In this document: positions 18,055-27,263 of the stretch, in pieces
Layout of the letters: each line of letters opens with the position of its first letter
Numbering within the stretch: the first letter of the stretch is position 1
NCBI GenBank assembly: GCA_029882395.1
Contig: JAOUKT010000015.1
Span: 1 to 50,483 of the forward strand
Direction: 5' to 3'
Origin: Gammaproteobacteria bacterium
GTDB taxonomy: Bacteria > Pseudomonadota > Gammaproteobacteria > SZUA-229
Length of the DNA: 50,483 nucleotides
The notes under the pieces: generated by a model
Databases searched by the model: none
The model's input: only the letters and a program-made list of their open reading frames with translations
Told to the model about the DNA's origin: nothing
Position numbers and translations under genes: made by a program

Positions 18055-19539
18055 TTATTGAGGAGTGCATTCAAAGTCCTGATTTTCATCAGGACTGGTA
18101 ACATCATTAAATAAATTTTCCCAGGTCTCATTATAAGACTCGGGTCTTGGGTAGACATCAGAAGCCAGAAATGCCGGAATGCCCGTCAGACGAACCGGTG
18201 CTGTCTGAGCACTGCCAACATTACCACTAAATGCCGCTTCGCCTTTACCTAAATCTACCCGATGGCCCTGTTCTGACGACATACTGACATGACCATCATA
18301 AACCGATACATATAAGCCGGCCCGGGTTTCAGCTGTGTTCTCTTGTGTAAACATTGATGCCGCCACTTCAACCGTATCAGGCCTTGGTGCTGGCATTGAA
18401 CGCATAAACAAAGGTATTTCAGGCATCATGACTGGCGCACTATCAATATTTCTCAGGAATGCGGTTTCATTCAGACCCAGCTGTTGGCTACCGGCATTAT
18501 TCGTCAGCTCGATCGCACCATTCCATACGTGGGCATACATGCCCTGGTTACCAGTGGCGACAACAGGCTTAATGAAGAAATTAATCATCTCTTCTAGTGG
18601 TGTCATCAATGACTGGGGTGCTTGCGCAACACATTTTCCATCACAGTGAATATCGTAGCCGGTACCACGAATGCCGATCGTCGCCACCGAGGTTTGCATC
18701 TTATAGCCGGCCGGGTTTCTCTTACCAATCAGGCCACTGGTAGCTCTTAAACCACCGCGTAATAACGACATAAAGGCAGAACTGAGACTGGCATCTTTCT
18801 TATCATAGTGGTGTTTTTTAATTTCAAATTCTGATTCAGAATTTAAGGTGATGCGGCTTTCATCTTTAAAAGCAATAACCGTAAAAGAGGAGGCACCCGT
18901 GGCTACTTTATCGCCTTCGTATAAAGGTCCGCCGGTAAACAGCTGTCTGGTTTTTTTATATTTTCCGGTAGCGCTGACCTGGCCGCGCATAAATGCAATT
19001 CTGCCGACTACAAACGCCGTGTTTACATTATGATGTTGCTTGAATCGCTCACTTTCTTTACGGCAATCCTTTTCGCAAAGCCGGGCATCAAACTCGGTGC
19101 CGCGAATACCAATAGTCGCAACCGGCGTTCTGATTTTATAAGCGTCATTGCGGGTTTTACTGATATAACCCGTAATCGCGCGGATACCGCCTTTAAACAA
19201 GTTCAGAACCGCGCTATCAGAGCGGCCTTTTCTGGCAATATATTTTTCGATACCTAAACTGGAATTCGGCCGCAGGGTAATTTTTGTGCCATCTTTCATT
19301 TTTACTATGGCAAAGCTTCTGTTTGCCGTAGTGATGATGTCTTTTTCAAAAATTTTTGCACTTTTCCCCATGATGCGTGTACCCTCGTCACCATGCTGCG
19401 CTGTGACCACGCCACGCACATAGTCCACGACACCGACTTCGACGGCTGCAAATGCATTTATGCTATAAAAAATAAGAACGAGTGCAATCATGCTTTGACT
19501 GAAGAGCGAACCCTTGCTTGGTAACGACTGGTTTTTCAT
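18055..19539 (-). CDS. FecR-domain periplasmic/surface protein with duplicated FecR unit
   Basis: This 494-residue protein has a signal peptide (about residues 1-31, ending in Asn-Ala-Phe-Ala). Two successive FecR-type units follow, each with an ATIGIRGT motif (near residues 143 and 299) and each then followed by a Cys-X3-Cys pair (LCEKDC, HCDGKC). A weaker third copy (VYDGHVSMSSEQGHRVDLGKG) lies near 425. A fifth cysteine sits close to the C-terminus (DFECTPQ). The ATG at 19539 is preferred; a TTG at 19551 would overlap the tpsB stop. FecR is best known as an anti-sigma regulator, but no sigma-factor gene is near. Similar FecR proteins sit between TPS genes elsewhere. Here it probably helps secretion or surface retention of TpsA. 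Confidence 0.8.
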   Translation of the reverse strand: MKNQSLPSKGSLFSQSMIALVLIFYSINAFAAVEVGVVDYVRGVVTAQHGDEGTRIMGKSAKIFEKDIITTANRSFAIVKMKDGTKITLRPNSSLGIEKYIARKGRSDSAVLNLFKGGIRAITGYISKTRNDAYKIRTPVATIGIRGTEFDARLCEKDCRKESERFKQHHNVNTAFVVGRIAFMRGQVSATGKYKKTRQLFTGGPLYEGDKVATGASSFTVIAFKDESRITLNSESEFEIKKHHYDKKDASLSSAFMSLLRGGLRATSGLIGKRNPAGYKMQTSVATIGIRGTGYDIHCDGKCVAQAPQSLMTPLEEMINFFIKPVVATGNQGMYAHVWNGAIELTNNAGSQQLGLNETAFLRNIDSAPVMMPEIPLFMRSMPAPRPDTVEVAASMFTQENTAETRAGLYVSVYDGHVSMSSEQGHRVDLGKGEAAFSGNVGSAQTAPVRLTGIPAFLASDVYPRPESYNETWENLFNDVTSPDENQDFECTPQ

Positions 19540-19547
19540 AATCACAC

Positions 19548-21104
19548 TCAATATTTATAAGTCATATTAAAATGAAGTTTGCTATCTCCTTTAAGTGTTT
19601 CTCCAAAATCCTGCTGTACCTGTGCTAAATCTGCTGAAACAGCCAGATAACGGCTCCAGCTCCAGCGTAACCCTACGCCCATAGAAGCCAGGTTATTCTT
19701 CAACGGAGCACTAATGTTAGTGTCGGTTAACTCTGTCAATTCAGTCTGTGCTGAATCATAAAAAACAGCACCGCTTAAATGACTGGACTTTATTTTTTTC
19801 CACAGCTCTAAATTAAAATAATGCCCCCGGTCGCCCAGCGCCGCAACTTCTTCATACCCTCGAACAGAACGACTACCACCGACAGTAAATTGCTCAGCCG
19901 AGATCAAAGCCCGGTCCGCATACTGACCGCTTAATTTAAACCGCAGCAACCAGTCTGAAAGCGGCATATCATATTGTGCCCGGTAGCGGGTCAATCCCCA
20001 GTTTGTATCCGGCGCCCTGTCCTGAAGTAAATACGCTTCATCATCTATCTGGTTATGATGATAGGAAACAGACAATGCAAAAGGTGAACGCCCTTTTGGT
20101 CTGGAAAATTCATATTCAATCGATACGGGGCCGCTTCTGACGGTACTTTCATCAATCGCGCCACCAAAATCAGCGGATGATATTCGGTTATTAAATTCTT
20201 TTACATCAAGCCCCAGAGTCACTTTTTGTTTGAAAGATTTAATATTTAAAAAACCCAGCGTATAACGCATACCCAGTACACTGCCGATACCACTGACATC
20301 AAAGAGACCCGGATTGTTTTCAAACAGTGTAAGACTTTCAACCTTTGAATCACTGTAATAAAATGACAACTTGTCGCCGATATCATAAAACGGCATGCTG
20401 TAACTTAATACCCACTGTGATACGTTTTCCGGTTGTTCCGTTGATGTGCTGTAATTAATATTGGCGACGTGGTCTTTATTAAATAAGTTACTGTATTGAT
20501 AACCCAGCCCTAAACGCGTTTCGCCGCTGTTTTCAGAACCGGTGTTAGCCAGTTGCACATATCCGGTTGCAGGCGTTTTATCTGCAACTTTTAACTCCAC
20601 ATCAATCGTGTTTTGTTTTTCCCCTTCCTTGAAAATCATCTGCAAACTTTTATCCGGATGATGATTCGCAATTGAAAGGCTTTTATTCAATAAGCGGGTA
20701 TTGGGCGCCTGACCTTCGATTAACGAAGGCAGGCTATGTTTAATATTTTCATCACTAAAATATTGATTGCCAGAGACCTTTAAAGCACCCAATTTAAACT
20801 CATATATATGCAGTTTTACTATGCCATTGCGTAACGACTGCGGTATTAAAACAACCCGGTGAAAACTATAACCCTTTTTTTTCAGATGCCTTTCCAGTTC
20901 TTCGACAGCAGATGACAGCCCGGCCAGGCTGTAATGACGGCCAAGATACGGTTTCAATATGTTAGTAACTTCTGCTGATGACATGGCATTCGACCCCGTT
21001 ACTTCATAACGTACAACATCAAACTGGAGATCTGGCGGTGCTTCAAGAGCCGAGACAGACTCAATCACACAACAACACATAAACAATAAGACCCTACGCA
21101 GCAT
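19548..21104 (-). CDS. Two-partner secretion transporter (TpsB), ShlB/FhaC family
   Basis: This 518-residue outer-membrane transporter carries a signal peptide, one or two POTRA domains (about residues 25-165) that capture the exoprotein in the periplasm, and a 16-strand barrel to the C-terminus. The SVRGYEE motif near residue 414 is the conserved VRGY/F tetrad of the tip loop, which is required for secretion. The chain ends in an aromatic Tyr. Start 21104 is chosen because AGGA lies 9 bases before it; an in-frame ATG at 21113 abuts that site and is unlikely to be used. It is the first gene of the operon with the FecR and TpsA genes. Confidence 0.92.
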   Translation of the reverse strand: MLRRVLLFMCCCVIESVSALEAPPDLQFDVVRYEVTGSNAMSSAEVTNILKPYLGRHYSLAGLSSAVEELERHLKKKGYSFHRVVLIPQSLRNGIVKLHIYEFKLGALKVSGNQYFSDENIKHSLPSLIEGQAPNTRLLNKSLSIANHHPDKSLQMIFKEGEKQNTIDVELKVADKTPATGYVQLANTGSENSGETRLGLGYQYSNLFNKDHVANINYSTSTEQPENVSQWVLSYSMPFYDIGDKLSFYYSDSKVESLTLFENNPGLFDVSGIGSVLGMRYTLGFLNIKSFKQKVTLGLDVKEFNNRISSADFGGAIDESTVRSGPVSIEYEFSRPKGRSPFALSVSYHHNQIDDEAYLLQDRAPDTNWGLTRYRAQYDMPLSDWLLRFKLSGQYADRALISAEQFTVGGSRSVRGYEEVAALGDRGHYFNLELWKKIKSSHLSGAVFYDSAQTELTELTDTNISAPLKNNLASMGVGLRWSWSRYLAVSADLAQVQQDFGETLKGDSKLHFNMTYKY

Positions 21105-21274
21105 TAACCTCATTCCTGGGTAAAATACACCTGATTAAAGTAGCGGCCACGGACTCTACGACTTTAAACAAGTATAGATAATTAATTGATTAGTTTTTGG
21201 CCCAGAATTGGAGAATTAGACTTAGCTCACAAAACCAGCATCTAATTCCATGATATATGCCATTAATGCTTATT

Positions 21275-22093
21275 TTAGGAGTCTTTATCCGATTTATCTT
21301 CAGCAATTTGCATTAATTGCTGCTCAATCTTCAAAAGCCGGCGTTCAATGCGGCTGAAAGCCCTGTCCAGATACAACTCTTCCTCTCTGGATTCGGCCTC
21401 CGCATCCTTTTCGACTTCTTTTTCGACAAAATACGCGGCTAAATTAGCCGTGACCAATGAAAACAGCATCACTCCAGAGAGGATAAGCACTGATGCAAAA
21501 ATACGCCCCGGCCCGCTCACGGGTGTAAAATCACCATAACCGACAGTGGAAATCGTCACCAAGGCCCACCAAATCCCTTGCTCTGGTGAATTAAAAGCCG
21601 GGTCGATTGCGGTGATAATCACGCCTGATAGCAAAACCAGTAATAATGACACCAGCAAAGTGGTGCCTAATTGATTGCGATTAAGTATTTTCCTCACCGT
21701 TTTCGCCAGTCTATAAACCAGACCAGCCATTAATAACAGTCGCAGGCTTCTTAGTACCACGGCTAATGGCGAATAGCCCCATAAAATAATGGGCAGGCCC
21801 GCCACAATTATGAACAGATTCATCCAGTTAGAACGCAGATAACGCCATTTATTATCGACCAGACTGAACAGCAACACGGTTTCAATCACAAAAAACCACC
21901 AGACCAGCCAGTCAAAAAAGACCGTTTCAGCTGATTCCGCACTGCCCTGAAAATCCAGATAAAACTGGAATGGCATCCATAAAACCAGCATTAGCATGGG
22001 CCACTGAATGACTTTATCCAAAAACTGAGCGCGCTGGTTTTCATGGCGGCTAACCCCTGCCAGACCAATCAGTGAATGAAACGCCAGTTTCAT
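21275..22093 (-). CDS. Voltage-gated-type potassium channel, Kch-like
   Basis: This 272-residue protein has about six hydrophobic segments between residues 25 and 225 and the potassium filter motif TVGYGD at about 182-187, within ISTVGYGDFTPVSGPGR. There are no clear gating arginines apart from the RSLRLLLMAGLVYRLAK segment in the fourth helix. The C-terminal 45 residues form a coiled coil (RRLLKIEQQLMQIAEDK). Its ATG overlaps the end of ubiI by 4 bp, so translation is coupled to the ubiquinone genes. It imports or balances K+; gating signal unknown. Confidence 0.88.
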   Translation of the reverse strand: MKLAFHSLIGLAGVSRHENQRAQFLDKVIQWPMLMLVLWMPFQFYLDFQGSAESAETVFFDWLVWWFFVIETVLLFSLVDNKWRYLRSNWMNLFIIVAGLPIILWGYSPLAVVLRSLRLLLMAGLVYRLAKTVRKILNRNQLGTTLLVSLLLVLLSGVIITAIDPAFNSPEQGIWWALVTISTVGYGDFTPVSGPGRIFASVLILSGVMLFSLVTANLAAYFVEKEVEKDAEAESREEELYLDRAFSRIERRLLKIEQQLMQIAEDKSDKDS

Positions 22094-23352
22094 CTGCCGC
22101 TGCCGCTCTGAAAAGGATCTTCAGCCGCGGCTTCTCTGTTCCAGTTATCGCGAGCTATAGCCGGTAGATCACCGTCAAAGCCCATTGCCCTGCGCATTAA
22201 GGCTGATTTTGCCATGGCGCTTTTTTGCACCAGAGCCAGGCCCAAATTCCTGGCTTTACTGAGCAAACGGTGCTTATTTCCAAACAGGTTTTTGAATGCA
22301 CTCATACTGTACATCATCAATTGATTTTCGCCCCGGCGCCAGCGTTCATATTTTCTTAGCGTTTGGTAGCTGGCGAAATCACGGCGATGCCGAATTGCCA
22401 CGTTCATCACTTCTGCCAGGCTGGCCGCGTCCATCAGCCCCAGGTTGACACCCTGACCAGCCAGAGGGTGGATGGTATGCGCGGCATCGCCAACTAATAC
22501 CAGGCCGTCTTTTATGTATTCGTGCGCATGACGTCTGATCAATGGAAAAGCGGCCCGTGAACTGACGCTTTCAATCCGCCCCAGCTTGCCATCAAAGGCA
22601 TCAGACAGTTGTTTGCAAAACACCTCATCATCCAGCGTTAGCAACTGCTCAGCCTCCGTCGAATCGGCCGACCAGACGATAGAACACTGGCCATTTGACA
22701 ACGGTAAAAAAGCCAGCGGACCTGTGGATAAAAAGCGCTGCCATGCCGTGTGTTGATGATGTTTCTCAGGTGTGACCACGCAGACTATGCCTTTTTGATC
22801 ATAATCCGCCATCTCCAGCTCGATACCGGCCGCGCCTCTGACCATTGAATGCGCACCATCAGCGCCGACTAATAATCGACCGCTTAAAAGTGAACCGTTT
22901 TCTAATGTCAGCTGGCTGTTTTGTGGCTGATATTGCACCGCATCAACCGACTGGCCACTGATCAGATCAACATTGTCATGCTGCTTTATTCTTTCCAGCA
23001 ATGCCAGCTGAATCACTCTGTTCTCAATGATATGACCGAGCTCTTTGACGCCGCTATCGGCCGCATCAAAGAGTAGCTCGGCGTCACCTTGCGAATGCCA
23101 GACATGCATTTTTTCATAAGCACAACAGCGCCGGCGGCGAATGCCAGACCAGACGCCCAAATGCTCAAACACCTGTTGTGATGAATGGCTTATCGCCGAT
23201 ACCCTTAAATCATAATCATCACTGGGCTGAATTTCAGCGGGCAGGTTTTTCTCGATCACAGCAATTTTTAATGCCGACTCTGCCAGCGCGCAGGCCAGCG
23301 TTGAACCCACCATGCCACCACCGACAATAATGACATCATAATTTGTTTTCAT
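22090..23352 (-). CDS. ubiI: 2-octaprenylphenol hydroxylase UbiI (VisC)
   Basis: This 420-residue flavin monooxygenase hydroxylates C5 of the ubiquinone ring precursor. It shows the N-terminal dinucleotide motif VGGGMVG (residues 11-17), the UbiI-type LRVSAIS segment rather than the FDDRSIALS of UbiH, a mid-chain VGADGAHS motif, and the FAD motif GDAAHTIHPLAGQG. Length is close to the E. coli enzyme. It overlaps ubiH upstream (4 bp) and the channel gene downstream (4 bp). With coq7 elsewhere in this window, the three ring hydroxylations of ubiquinone are accounted for (UbiI C5, UbiH C1, Coq7 C6). Confidence 0.93.
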   Translation of the reverse strand: MKTNYDVIIVGGGMVGSTLACALAESALKIAVIEKNLPAEIQPSDDYDLRVSAISHSSQQVFEHLGVWSGIRRRRCCAYEKMHVWHSQGDAELLFDAADSGVKELGHIIENRVIQLALLERIKQHDNVDLISGQSVDAVQYQPQNSQLTLENGSLLSGRLLVGADGAHSMVRGAAGIELEMADYDQKGIVCVVTPEKHHQHTAWQRFLSTGPLAFLPLSNGQCSIVWSADSTEAEQLLTLDDEVFCKQLSDAFDGKLGRIESVSSRAAFPLIRRHAHEYIKDGLVLVGDAAHTIHPLAGQGVNLGLMDAASLAEVMNVAIRHRRDFASYQTLRKYERWRRGENQLMMYSMSAFKNLFGNKHRLLSKARNLGLALVQKSAMAKSALMRRAMGFDGDLPAIARDNWNREAAAEDPFQSGSGR

Positions 23353-24572
23353 AACGACACACCGCGCATTAATCTCGACATTTTGCCCACCAGGCCCATA
23401 CTTTGTTTTGCCAGCAAGTGGCGCAATGAAGGCAAACAGTCCACCATCATTAAACCGGCGGCCCTGGCATGGGCTAATGGCATAAAATTATTTGAAAACA
23501 GCTTAACCAGGGTATCGGTAAACCGAAAAACACGCTTCATGTCTTTTTGTCTTAGCATTGCATAATCATTTAACCATCGCGCCGGATTGCTCACGCCATG
23601 TTGCTGGATTTTTTCTGCCAGCAGCGCGACATCACGCAGCGCCAGATTAAAGCCCTGGCCAGAAACCGGGTGCAACCCATGCGCCGCATTACCGATCACC
23701 ACAACGCGGTCTTTAACCAACTGCTCAGCCTCCGTTAACGCCAGCGGATAAATATTCCTGACACCGGTTTTCACCAAACGCCCCAGCCTGTAACCAAAGC
23801 GCTGCTGCAACTGCTGCAAAAACGCGGCATCATCTAGCTGCATCAGCGACGCTTCATCTTCACGCTTTATTGTCCAGACGACAGAGCAGCGTGGTTTGTT
23901 GTCTGCACCCATGGTCATCGGTAAAAAAGCCAGCGGGCCGGATTCGGTAAACCGCTCATAAGCGACTGAGTCGTGATTTTTTTCCAGCGAGACGTTGGCA
24001 ATCACTGCCGACTGCTGGTAATCACTTTTACGGTGTGCAATACCCACCATCTCGCGCACCCTGGACATCGCACCATCAGCCGCCACCAGCAACGAAGCCT
24101 GTAGCTGATAACTGCCCGAGTCATGATCGACAGTTAGCGTCACCGTTTCTGCGCTTTGATTAACCTCACTGACCGTCGCGGGCATCAGCACATCAACGTG
24201 CGGCATGCTTTGCAACTGTGCCTGTAATACTTCACCCATAATTCGGTTTTCTATGACATAACCCAGCGCCTCAACGTTTTCCTCATCATGGCGTAAGCGG
24301 GTTACACCAAGATAGCCTTTATCTGAAACGTGTATGGTTTTGATGGCCTGGCAACGTGATGCAATCTCAGGCCACAGCGACATCGCTGCAAGGATTTTTT
24401 TAGAGCCATAAGACAACGCAATGGAACGGTCATCGAAACTCGGCTGCTGCTGACTTTTCCAGGCAAACGCTTCGATGATGGCAATCGACATACCGCTGTC
24501 TTTTAATGCCACCGCCAGACTGGCGCCGACCATGCCGCCTCCGACAATTATTACATCGTAATTTTTTTTCAT
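23349..24572 (-). CDS. ubiH: 2-octaprenyl-6-methoxyphenol hydroxylase UbiH
   Basis: This 407-residue flavin monooxygenase hydroxylates C1 of the ubiquinone ring. It carries VGGGMVGA (about 11-18), the UbiH signature FDDRSIALSYGS with the HVSDKGYLG strand after it, and GNAAHGLHPVSGQG for FAD binding. It is distinct from ubiI just downstream, with which it overlaps by 4 bp. Between it and pepP lies a 155-bp gap containing a heptamer array. The gene order ygfB-pepP-ubiH-ubiI is a standard gammaproteobacterial layout. Confidence 0.93.
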   Translation of the reverse strand: MKKNYDVIIVGGGMVGASLAVALKDSGMSIAIIEAFAWKSQQQPSFDDRSIALSYGSKKILAAMSLWPEIASRCQAIKTIHVSDKGYLGVTRLRHDEENVEALGYVIENRIMGEVLQAQLQSMPHVDVLMPATVSEVNQSAETVTLTVDHDSGSYQLQASLLVAADGAMSRVREMVGIAHRKSDYQQSAVIANVSLEKNHDSVAYERFTESGPLAFLPMTMGADNKPRCSVVWTIKREDEASLMQLDDAAFLQQLQQRFGYRLGRLVKTGVRNIYPLALTEAEQLVKDRVVVIGNAAHGLHPVSGQGFNLALRDVALLAEKIQQHGVSNPARWLNDYAMLRQKDMKRVFRFTDTLVKLFSNNFMPLAHARAAGLMMVDCLPSLRHLLAKQSMGLVGKMSRLMRGVSL

Positions 24573-24625
24573 TATTTACAATTCATTATGTGAAAAAGTT
24601 TCCTGATTAACGACTTTGATACTTA

Positions 24626-24735
24626 AGTCTTGAGTCTCAAGTCTTGAATCTTTTAACTTATGACCTATGACCTATGACTTATAACCCAAGACTTACGACT
24701 TACGACTTACGACCTAAGACCTAAGACCTAAGACT
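24626..24735. repeat. Heptamer tandem repeat array with opposed arms
   Basis: Positions 24659-24735 hold 11 consecutive 7-bp units of pattern TANGACY, drifting from TATGACC through TACGACT to TAAGACC. At 24626-24646 three units (AGTCTTG, AGTCTCA, AGTCTTG) run in the opposite sense. The right array reaches into the pepP stop codon at 24728-24730. It resembles the short tandemly repeated heptamers known from cyanobacteria. The two arms could pair as RNA or cruciform DNA, and the 155-bp gap holds little else. Confidence 0.85.
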
Positions 24736-26038
24736 TATCATCTGCCATTAATTTTTCTATCTCATCGACTTCGCTAACCAGTGCACGGGTCAGCACTTCA
24801 TGGCCGTCTTTGGTTACCAGTACATCGTCCTCTATCCGCACACCAATATCCCACCAGCGTTTTGCGCCTTTGGAACCGTGCGGAATATACAGGCCCGGCT
24901 CCACTGTGAGCACCATGCCCGGCTCCAGTAAACGCCATTCTTCATCAACTTTATAATCACCCACATCATGCACATCCATGCCCAGCCAGTGCCCGGTACG
25001 GTGCATATAGTATTGGCGATAGCTTTCGTCTTTAATCAACTTGCTGACTTTGCCTTTTAACAAGCCCAGCTCAACCATGCCTTTGGTCATGGTTTTAACG
25101 GCCGCGTTATGCGGATCGTTCCAGTGATTACCTGGCACTACTTTTTTAATCGCGGCTTTTTGTGCCGCCAGCACCAGTTCATAAATTTCACGCTGCGGCT
25201 GACTGAACTTTCCATTTACCGGAAAGGTACGCGTAATATCCGCATCGTATCCCTGATATTCGGCACCGGCATCAATTAATACCAGATCGCCATCTTTCAT
25301 CTTTTGATCATTTTCCACATAATGCAAAATGCAGGCATTGGCACCACTGCCGACAATCGATGAATACGCCCAGGTGGCACCGTTACGCTGGAACTCATGC
25401 AGGTATTCAGCTTCCAGCTCGTATTCAAACATTCCCGGCTGGCACAGTTTCATTGCTCGCTGGTGTGCGGTGACTGAAATGTCAGCGGCCTTTTGCATCA
25501 GTTTGATTTCTGGCTGGCTTTTAAACAAACGCATGTCGTGTAAAAAATAATCTAACGAGACAAATTCATAGGGCACGTGTGTACCTGAACGCGAATTCTT
25601 TTTCAGATGATTGACCCAGCCCATCACCTGTTTATCAAACTCAAGATCCAGCCCCATGGTGTAATAAACCCGTTCGCAGTGTTCCATCAGTCCCGGCAGG
25701 ATATCGTCAATGTCATCGATAGGAAACGCATCATCGGCGGCAAACTCTTCAATAGCGCCATCCGGCCCATAACGTTTACCATTCCAGGTTTCCATCAGCG
25801 GGTCACGGTCACGACAAAACAGCACGTATTCGCCGTTTTTACGTCCCGGAATCAGCACGATCACCGCTTCTGGCTCTGGAAAATCACTCAGGTATAAAAA
25901 GTCACTGTCCTGACGGTATTTATGTTCTACATCACGATTTCGGCTTCGCATCGGTGCGGCCGGCAAAATGGCAATGGCGTCTTTACCCATCATGCGCATC
26001 AGCTGTTTACGGCGTCTTTTTAATACCTGCTTATTCAT
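24728..26038 (-). CDS. pepP: Xaa-Pro aminopeptidase PepP
   Basis: This 436-residue M24B peptidase removes N-terminal residues ahead of proline. Residues 1-170 form the creatinase-like N-domain. The two-metal site is complete: Asp near 256 and 267 ([17 protein letters not shown]), His near 349 ([13 protein letters not shown]), Glu near 377 (VEPGLYIP) and Glu near 400 ([10 protein letters not shown]). It follows ygfB by 11 bp. Its last two codons and stop lie inside the heptamer array, which may have set the present C-terminus. Confidence 0.93.
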   Translation of the reverse strand: MNKQVLKRRRKQLMRMMGKDAIAILPAAPMRSRNRDVEHKYRQDSDFLYLSDFPEPEAVIVLIPGRKNGEYVLFCRDRDPLMETWNGKRYGPDGAIEEFAADDAFPIDDIDDILPGLMEHCERVYYTMGLDLEFDKQVMGWVNHLKKNSRSGTHVPYEFVSLDYFLHDMRLFKSQPEIKLMQKAADISVTAHQRAMKLCQPGMFEYELEAEYLHEFQRNGATWAYSSIVGSGANACILHYVENDQKMKDGDLVLIDAGAEYQGYDADITRTFPVNGKFSQPQREIYELVLAAQKAAIKKVVPGNHWNDPHNAAVKTMTKGMVELGLLKGKVSKLIKDESYRQYYMHRTGHWLGMDVHDVGDYKVDEEWRLLEPGMVLTVEPGLYIPHGSKGAKRWWDIGVRIEDDVLVTKDGHEVLTRALVSEVDEIEKLMADDKS

Positions 26039-26049
26039 AACGTCTCTTT

Positions 26050-26619
26050 TTAATGTAACGTATCGGTTCTAATTGGTTTTTTCTGTTTAACAGGCTGTAA
26101 CTCTTCGTTCATTAAGAGCACACCGACGCGTACAAATTCTTCCAGCTGCATATAATCATCTTCACTGTTTTCTGAATCCTCATCATCAAACACGGCTTGT
26201 GAAATCTGAATCAAATCAAGCATCAGCTCAGTGCTGTCTTCGGGCATTTTATCACCCTGCTTTATGCCGCCAGCCGCCAGCCCGTAGAGAAAACCCTGAC
26301 ACCAGTTGGCTAAGGCGTAGACCCGGTCAGCCAGTTTTTCGTCATCCGATGCCAGCAAGCACTGAAAATCGGTGACTTCATTATTTAGAGCGGTGATTGT
26401 TGTCAGGTACATTTGCTGCAACTCATCAGCTAACGGCCCCATCAGCAGGGTGCCCTCTTCCTGCTCACCCAGCACGTGTTGCTGCCATTGATTGATATCA
26501 GCGCTGCCCTGAGCGCATAACATGCCACATAACGCACCGTGCGATTCAGAGGCTTCCATACTGGCATTCGCTTTCAGCAGCGATTCCTGCAAATTTAGAT
26601 AATCGGGCATGATGGCCAT
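26050..26619 (-). CDS. ygfB: YgfB/UPF0149 family protein
   Basis: This 189-residue protein fits the UPF0149/YecA-like helical family: residues with SESHGALCGMLCAQG near the N-terminus and WCQGFLYGLAAGG in the middle are typical. The ATG at 26619 is preferred; an upstream TTG at 26637 lacks a clear ribosome site. In Pseudomonas YgfB represses AlpA-driven ampDh3 expression; whether that holds here is unknown. It heads the leftward pepP-ubi operon and is divergent from the zapB-like gene. Confidence 0.88.
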   Translation of the reverse strand: MAIMPDYLNLQESLLKANASMEASESHGALCGMLCAQGSADINQWQQHVLGEQEEGTLLMGPLADELQQMYLTTITALNNEVTDFQCLLASDDEKLADRVYALANWCQGFLYGLAAGGIKQGDKMPEDSTELMLDLIQISQAVFDDEDSENSEDDYMQLEEFVRVGVLLMNEELQPVKQKKPIRTDTLH

Positions 26620-26704
26620 TCGTGTTTCACTCTTCAAGTTGTCAACTGAGCACAGTTTAACATGCTCACAAGGGCTTAAGCAGCCTCAGAATGCATTGAA
26701 ATAG

Positions 26705-26733
26705 TTGACCCGACTGCAAAGCCGCTCTAATAT
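26705..26733 (+). promoter_or_regulatory. Sigma-70 promoter for zapB-like/zapA
   Basis: TTGACC (26705-26710), a 17-base spacer and TAATAT (26728-26733) give close to ideal spacing and match. The expected start site is about 26740, only some three bases before the ATG at 26743, so the transcript should have an almost absent leader. Confidence 0.65.
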
Positions 26734-26742
26734 TTAGAAGAT

Positions 26743-26955
26743 ATGAGCACTACAGACAATAATATGGATGATCTTGAAAAACAGGTCGAAGAGCTGCTGA
26801 ACTTATGCGACAAACTCACTACGTCGAATAGTTCGCTGCGCGGCACAGTTAATGAACTGCAGACTGAGCGCAGCACGCTTATCCAGCAAAAAGACAAAGC
26901 CCGCACACACATCGAATCGATGATCAGCCGACTGAAATCAATGGAACAAAATTGA
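26743..26955 (+). CDS. Small coiled-coil protein upstream of zapA (ZapB-like, TIGR02449 type)
   Basis: This 70-residue protein is one uninterrupted coiled coil rich in Glu/Gln/Leu (ELLNLCDKLTTSNSSLRG, then NELQTERSTLIQQKDKARTH). It matches the small coiled-coil family that precedes zapA in gammaproteobacteria. It resembles ZapB, which bridges ZapA-FtsZ and the nucleoid, but true homology is uncertain. Its stop overlaps the zapA ATG (TGATG), so the two proteins are probably made together. The start is very close to the expected transcription start. Confidence 0.8.
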   Translation: MSTTDNNMDDLEKQVEELLNLCDKLTTSNSSLRGTVNELQTERSTLIQQKDKARTHIESMISRLKSMEQN

Positions 26956-27260
26956 TGCATGCAAAAGCCTCTTCGGTCAGTATTCGCATCCTCGACAAAG
27001 AATACAGTATCGGCTGCCCTGAAGGTGAAGAAGCCTCATTGCTTGCTTCTGCCGATCTCGTTACTAAAAAAATCCTGGAAATTAAAGATCGTGGCTCGAT
27101 CATCGAATCCGAACGCATCGCTGTCATGGCGGCCTTAAATCTGGCGCATGAAGTCCTTAACGCGAGCACAGTCAGCTCCAGTTTGAATGATGTTGATAAA
27201 AGAATTAATTCGCTGAAAGAAAAAATTGATTCTGCAATGGGTCAAATTGAGCTAACATAA
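26955..27260 (+). CDS. zapA: Cell division protein ZapA
   Basis: This 101-residue protein bundles FtsZ filaments at midcell. The N-terminal globular domain (VSIRILDKEYSIGCPEGEE) and the C-terminal coiled coil (NDVDKRINSLKEKIDSA) are both present, as is the MAALNLAHEVL helix. The ATG at 26955 overlaps the stop of the coiled-coil gene upstream. The 6S RNA begins within a few bases of its stop, as in E. coli. Confidence 0.92.
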   Translation: MHAKASSVSIRILDKEYSIGCPEGEEASLLASADLVTKKILEIKDRGSIIESERIAVMAALNLAHEVLNASTVSSSLNDVDKRINSLKEKIDSAMGQIELT

Positions 27261-27263
27261 CCA

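Noticed and set aside
24626..24735. CRISPR array
   Set aside because: Units are seven bases with no spacers, and no cas gene is near.
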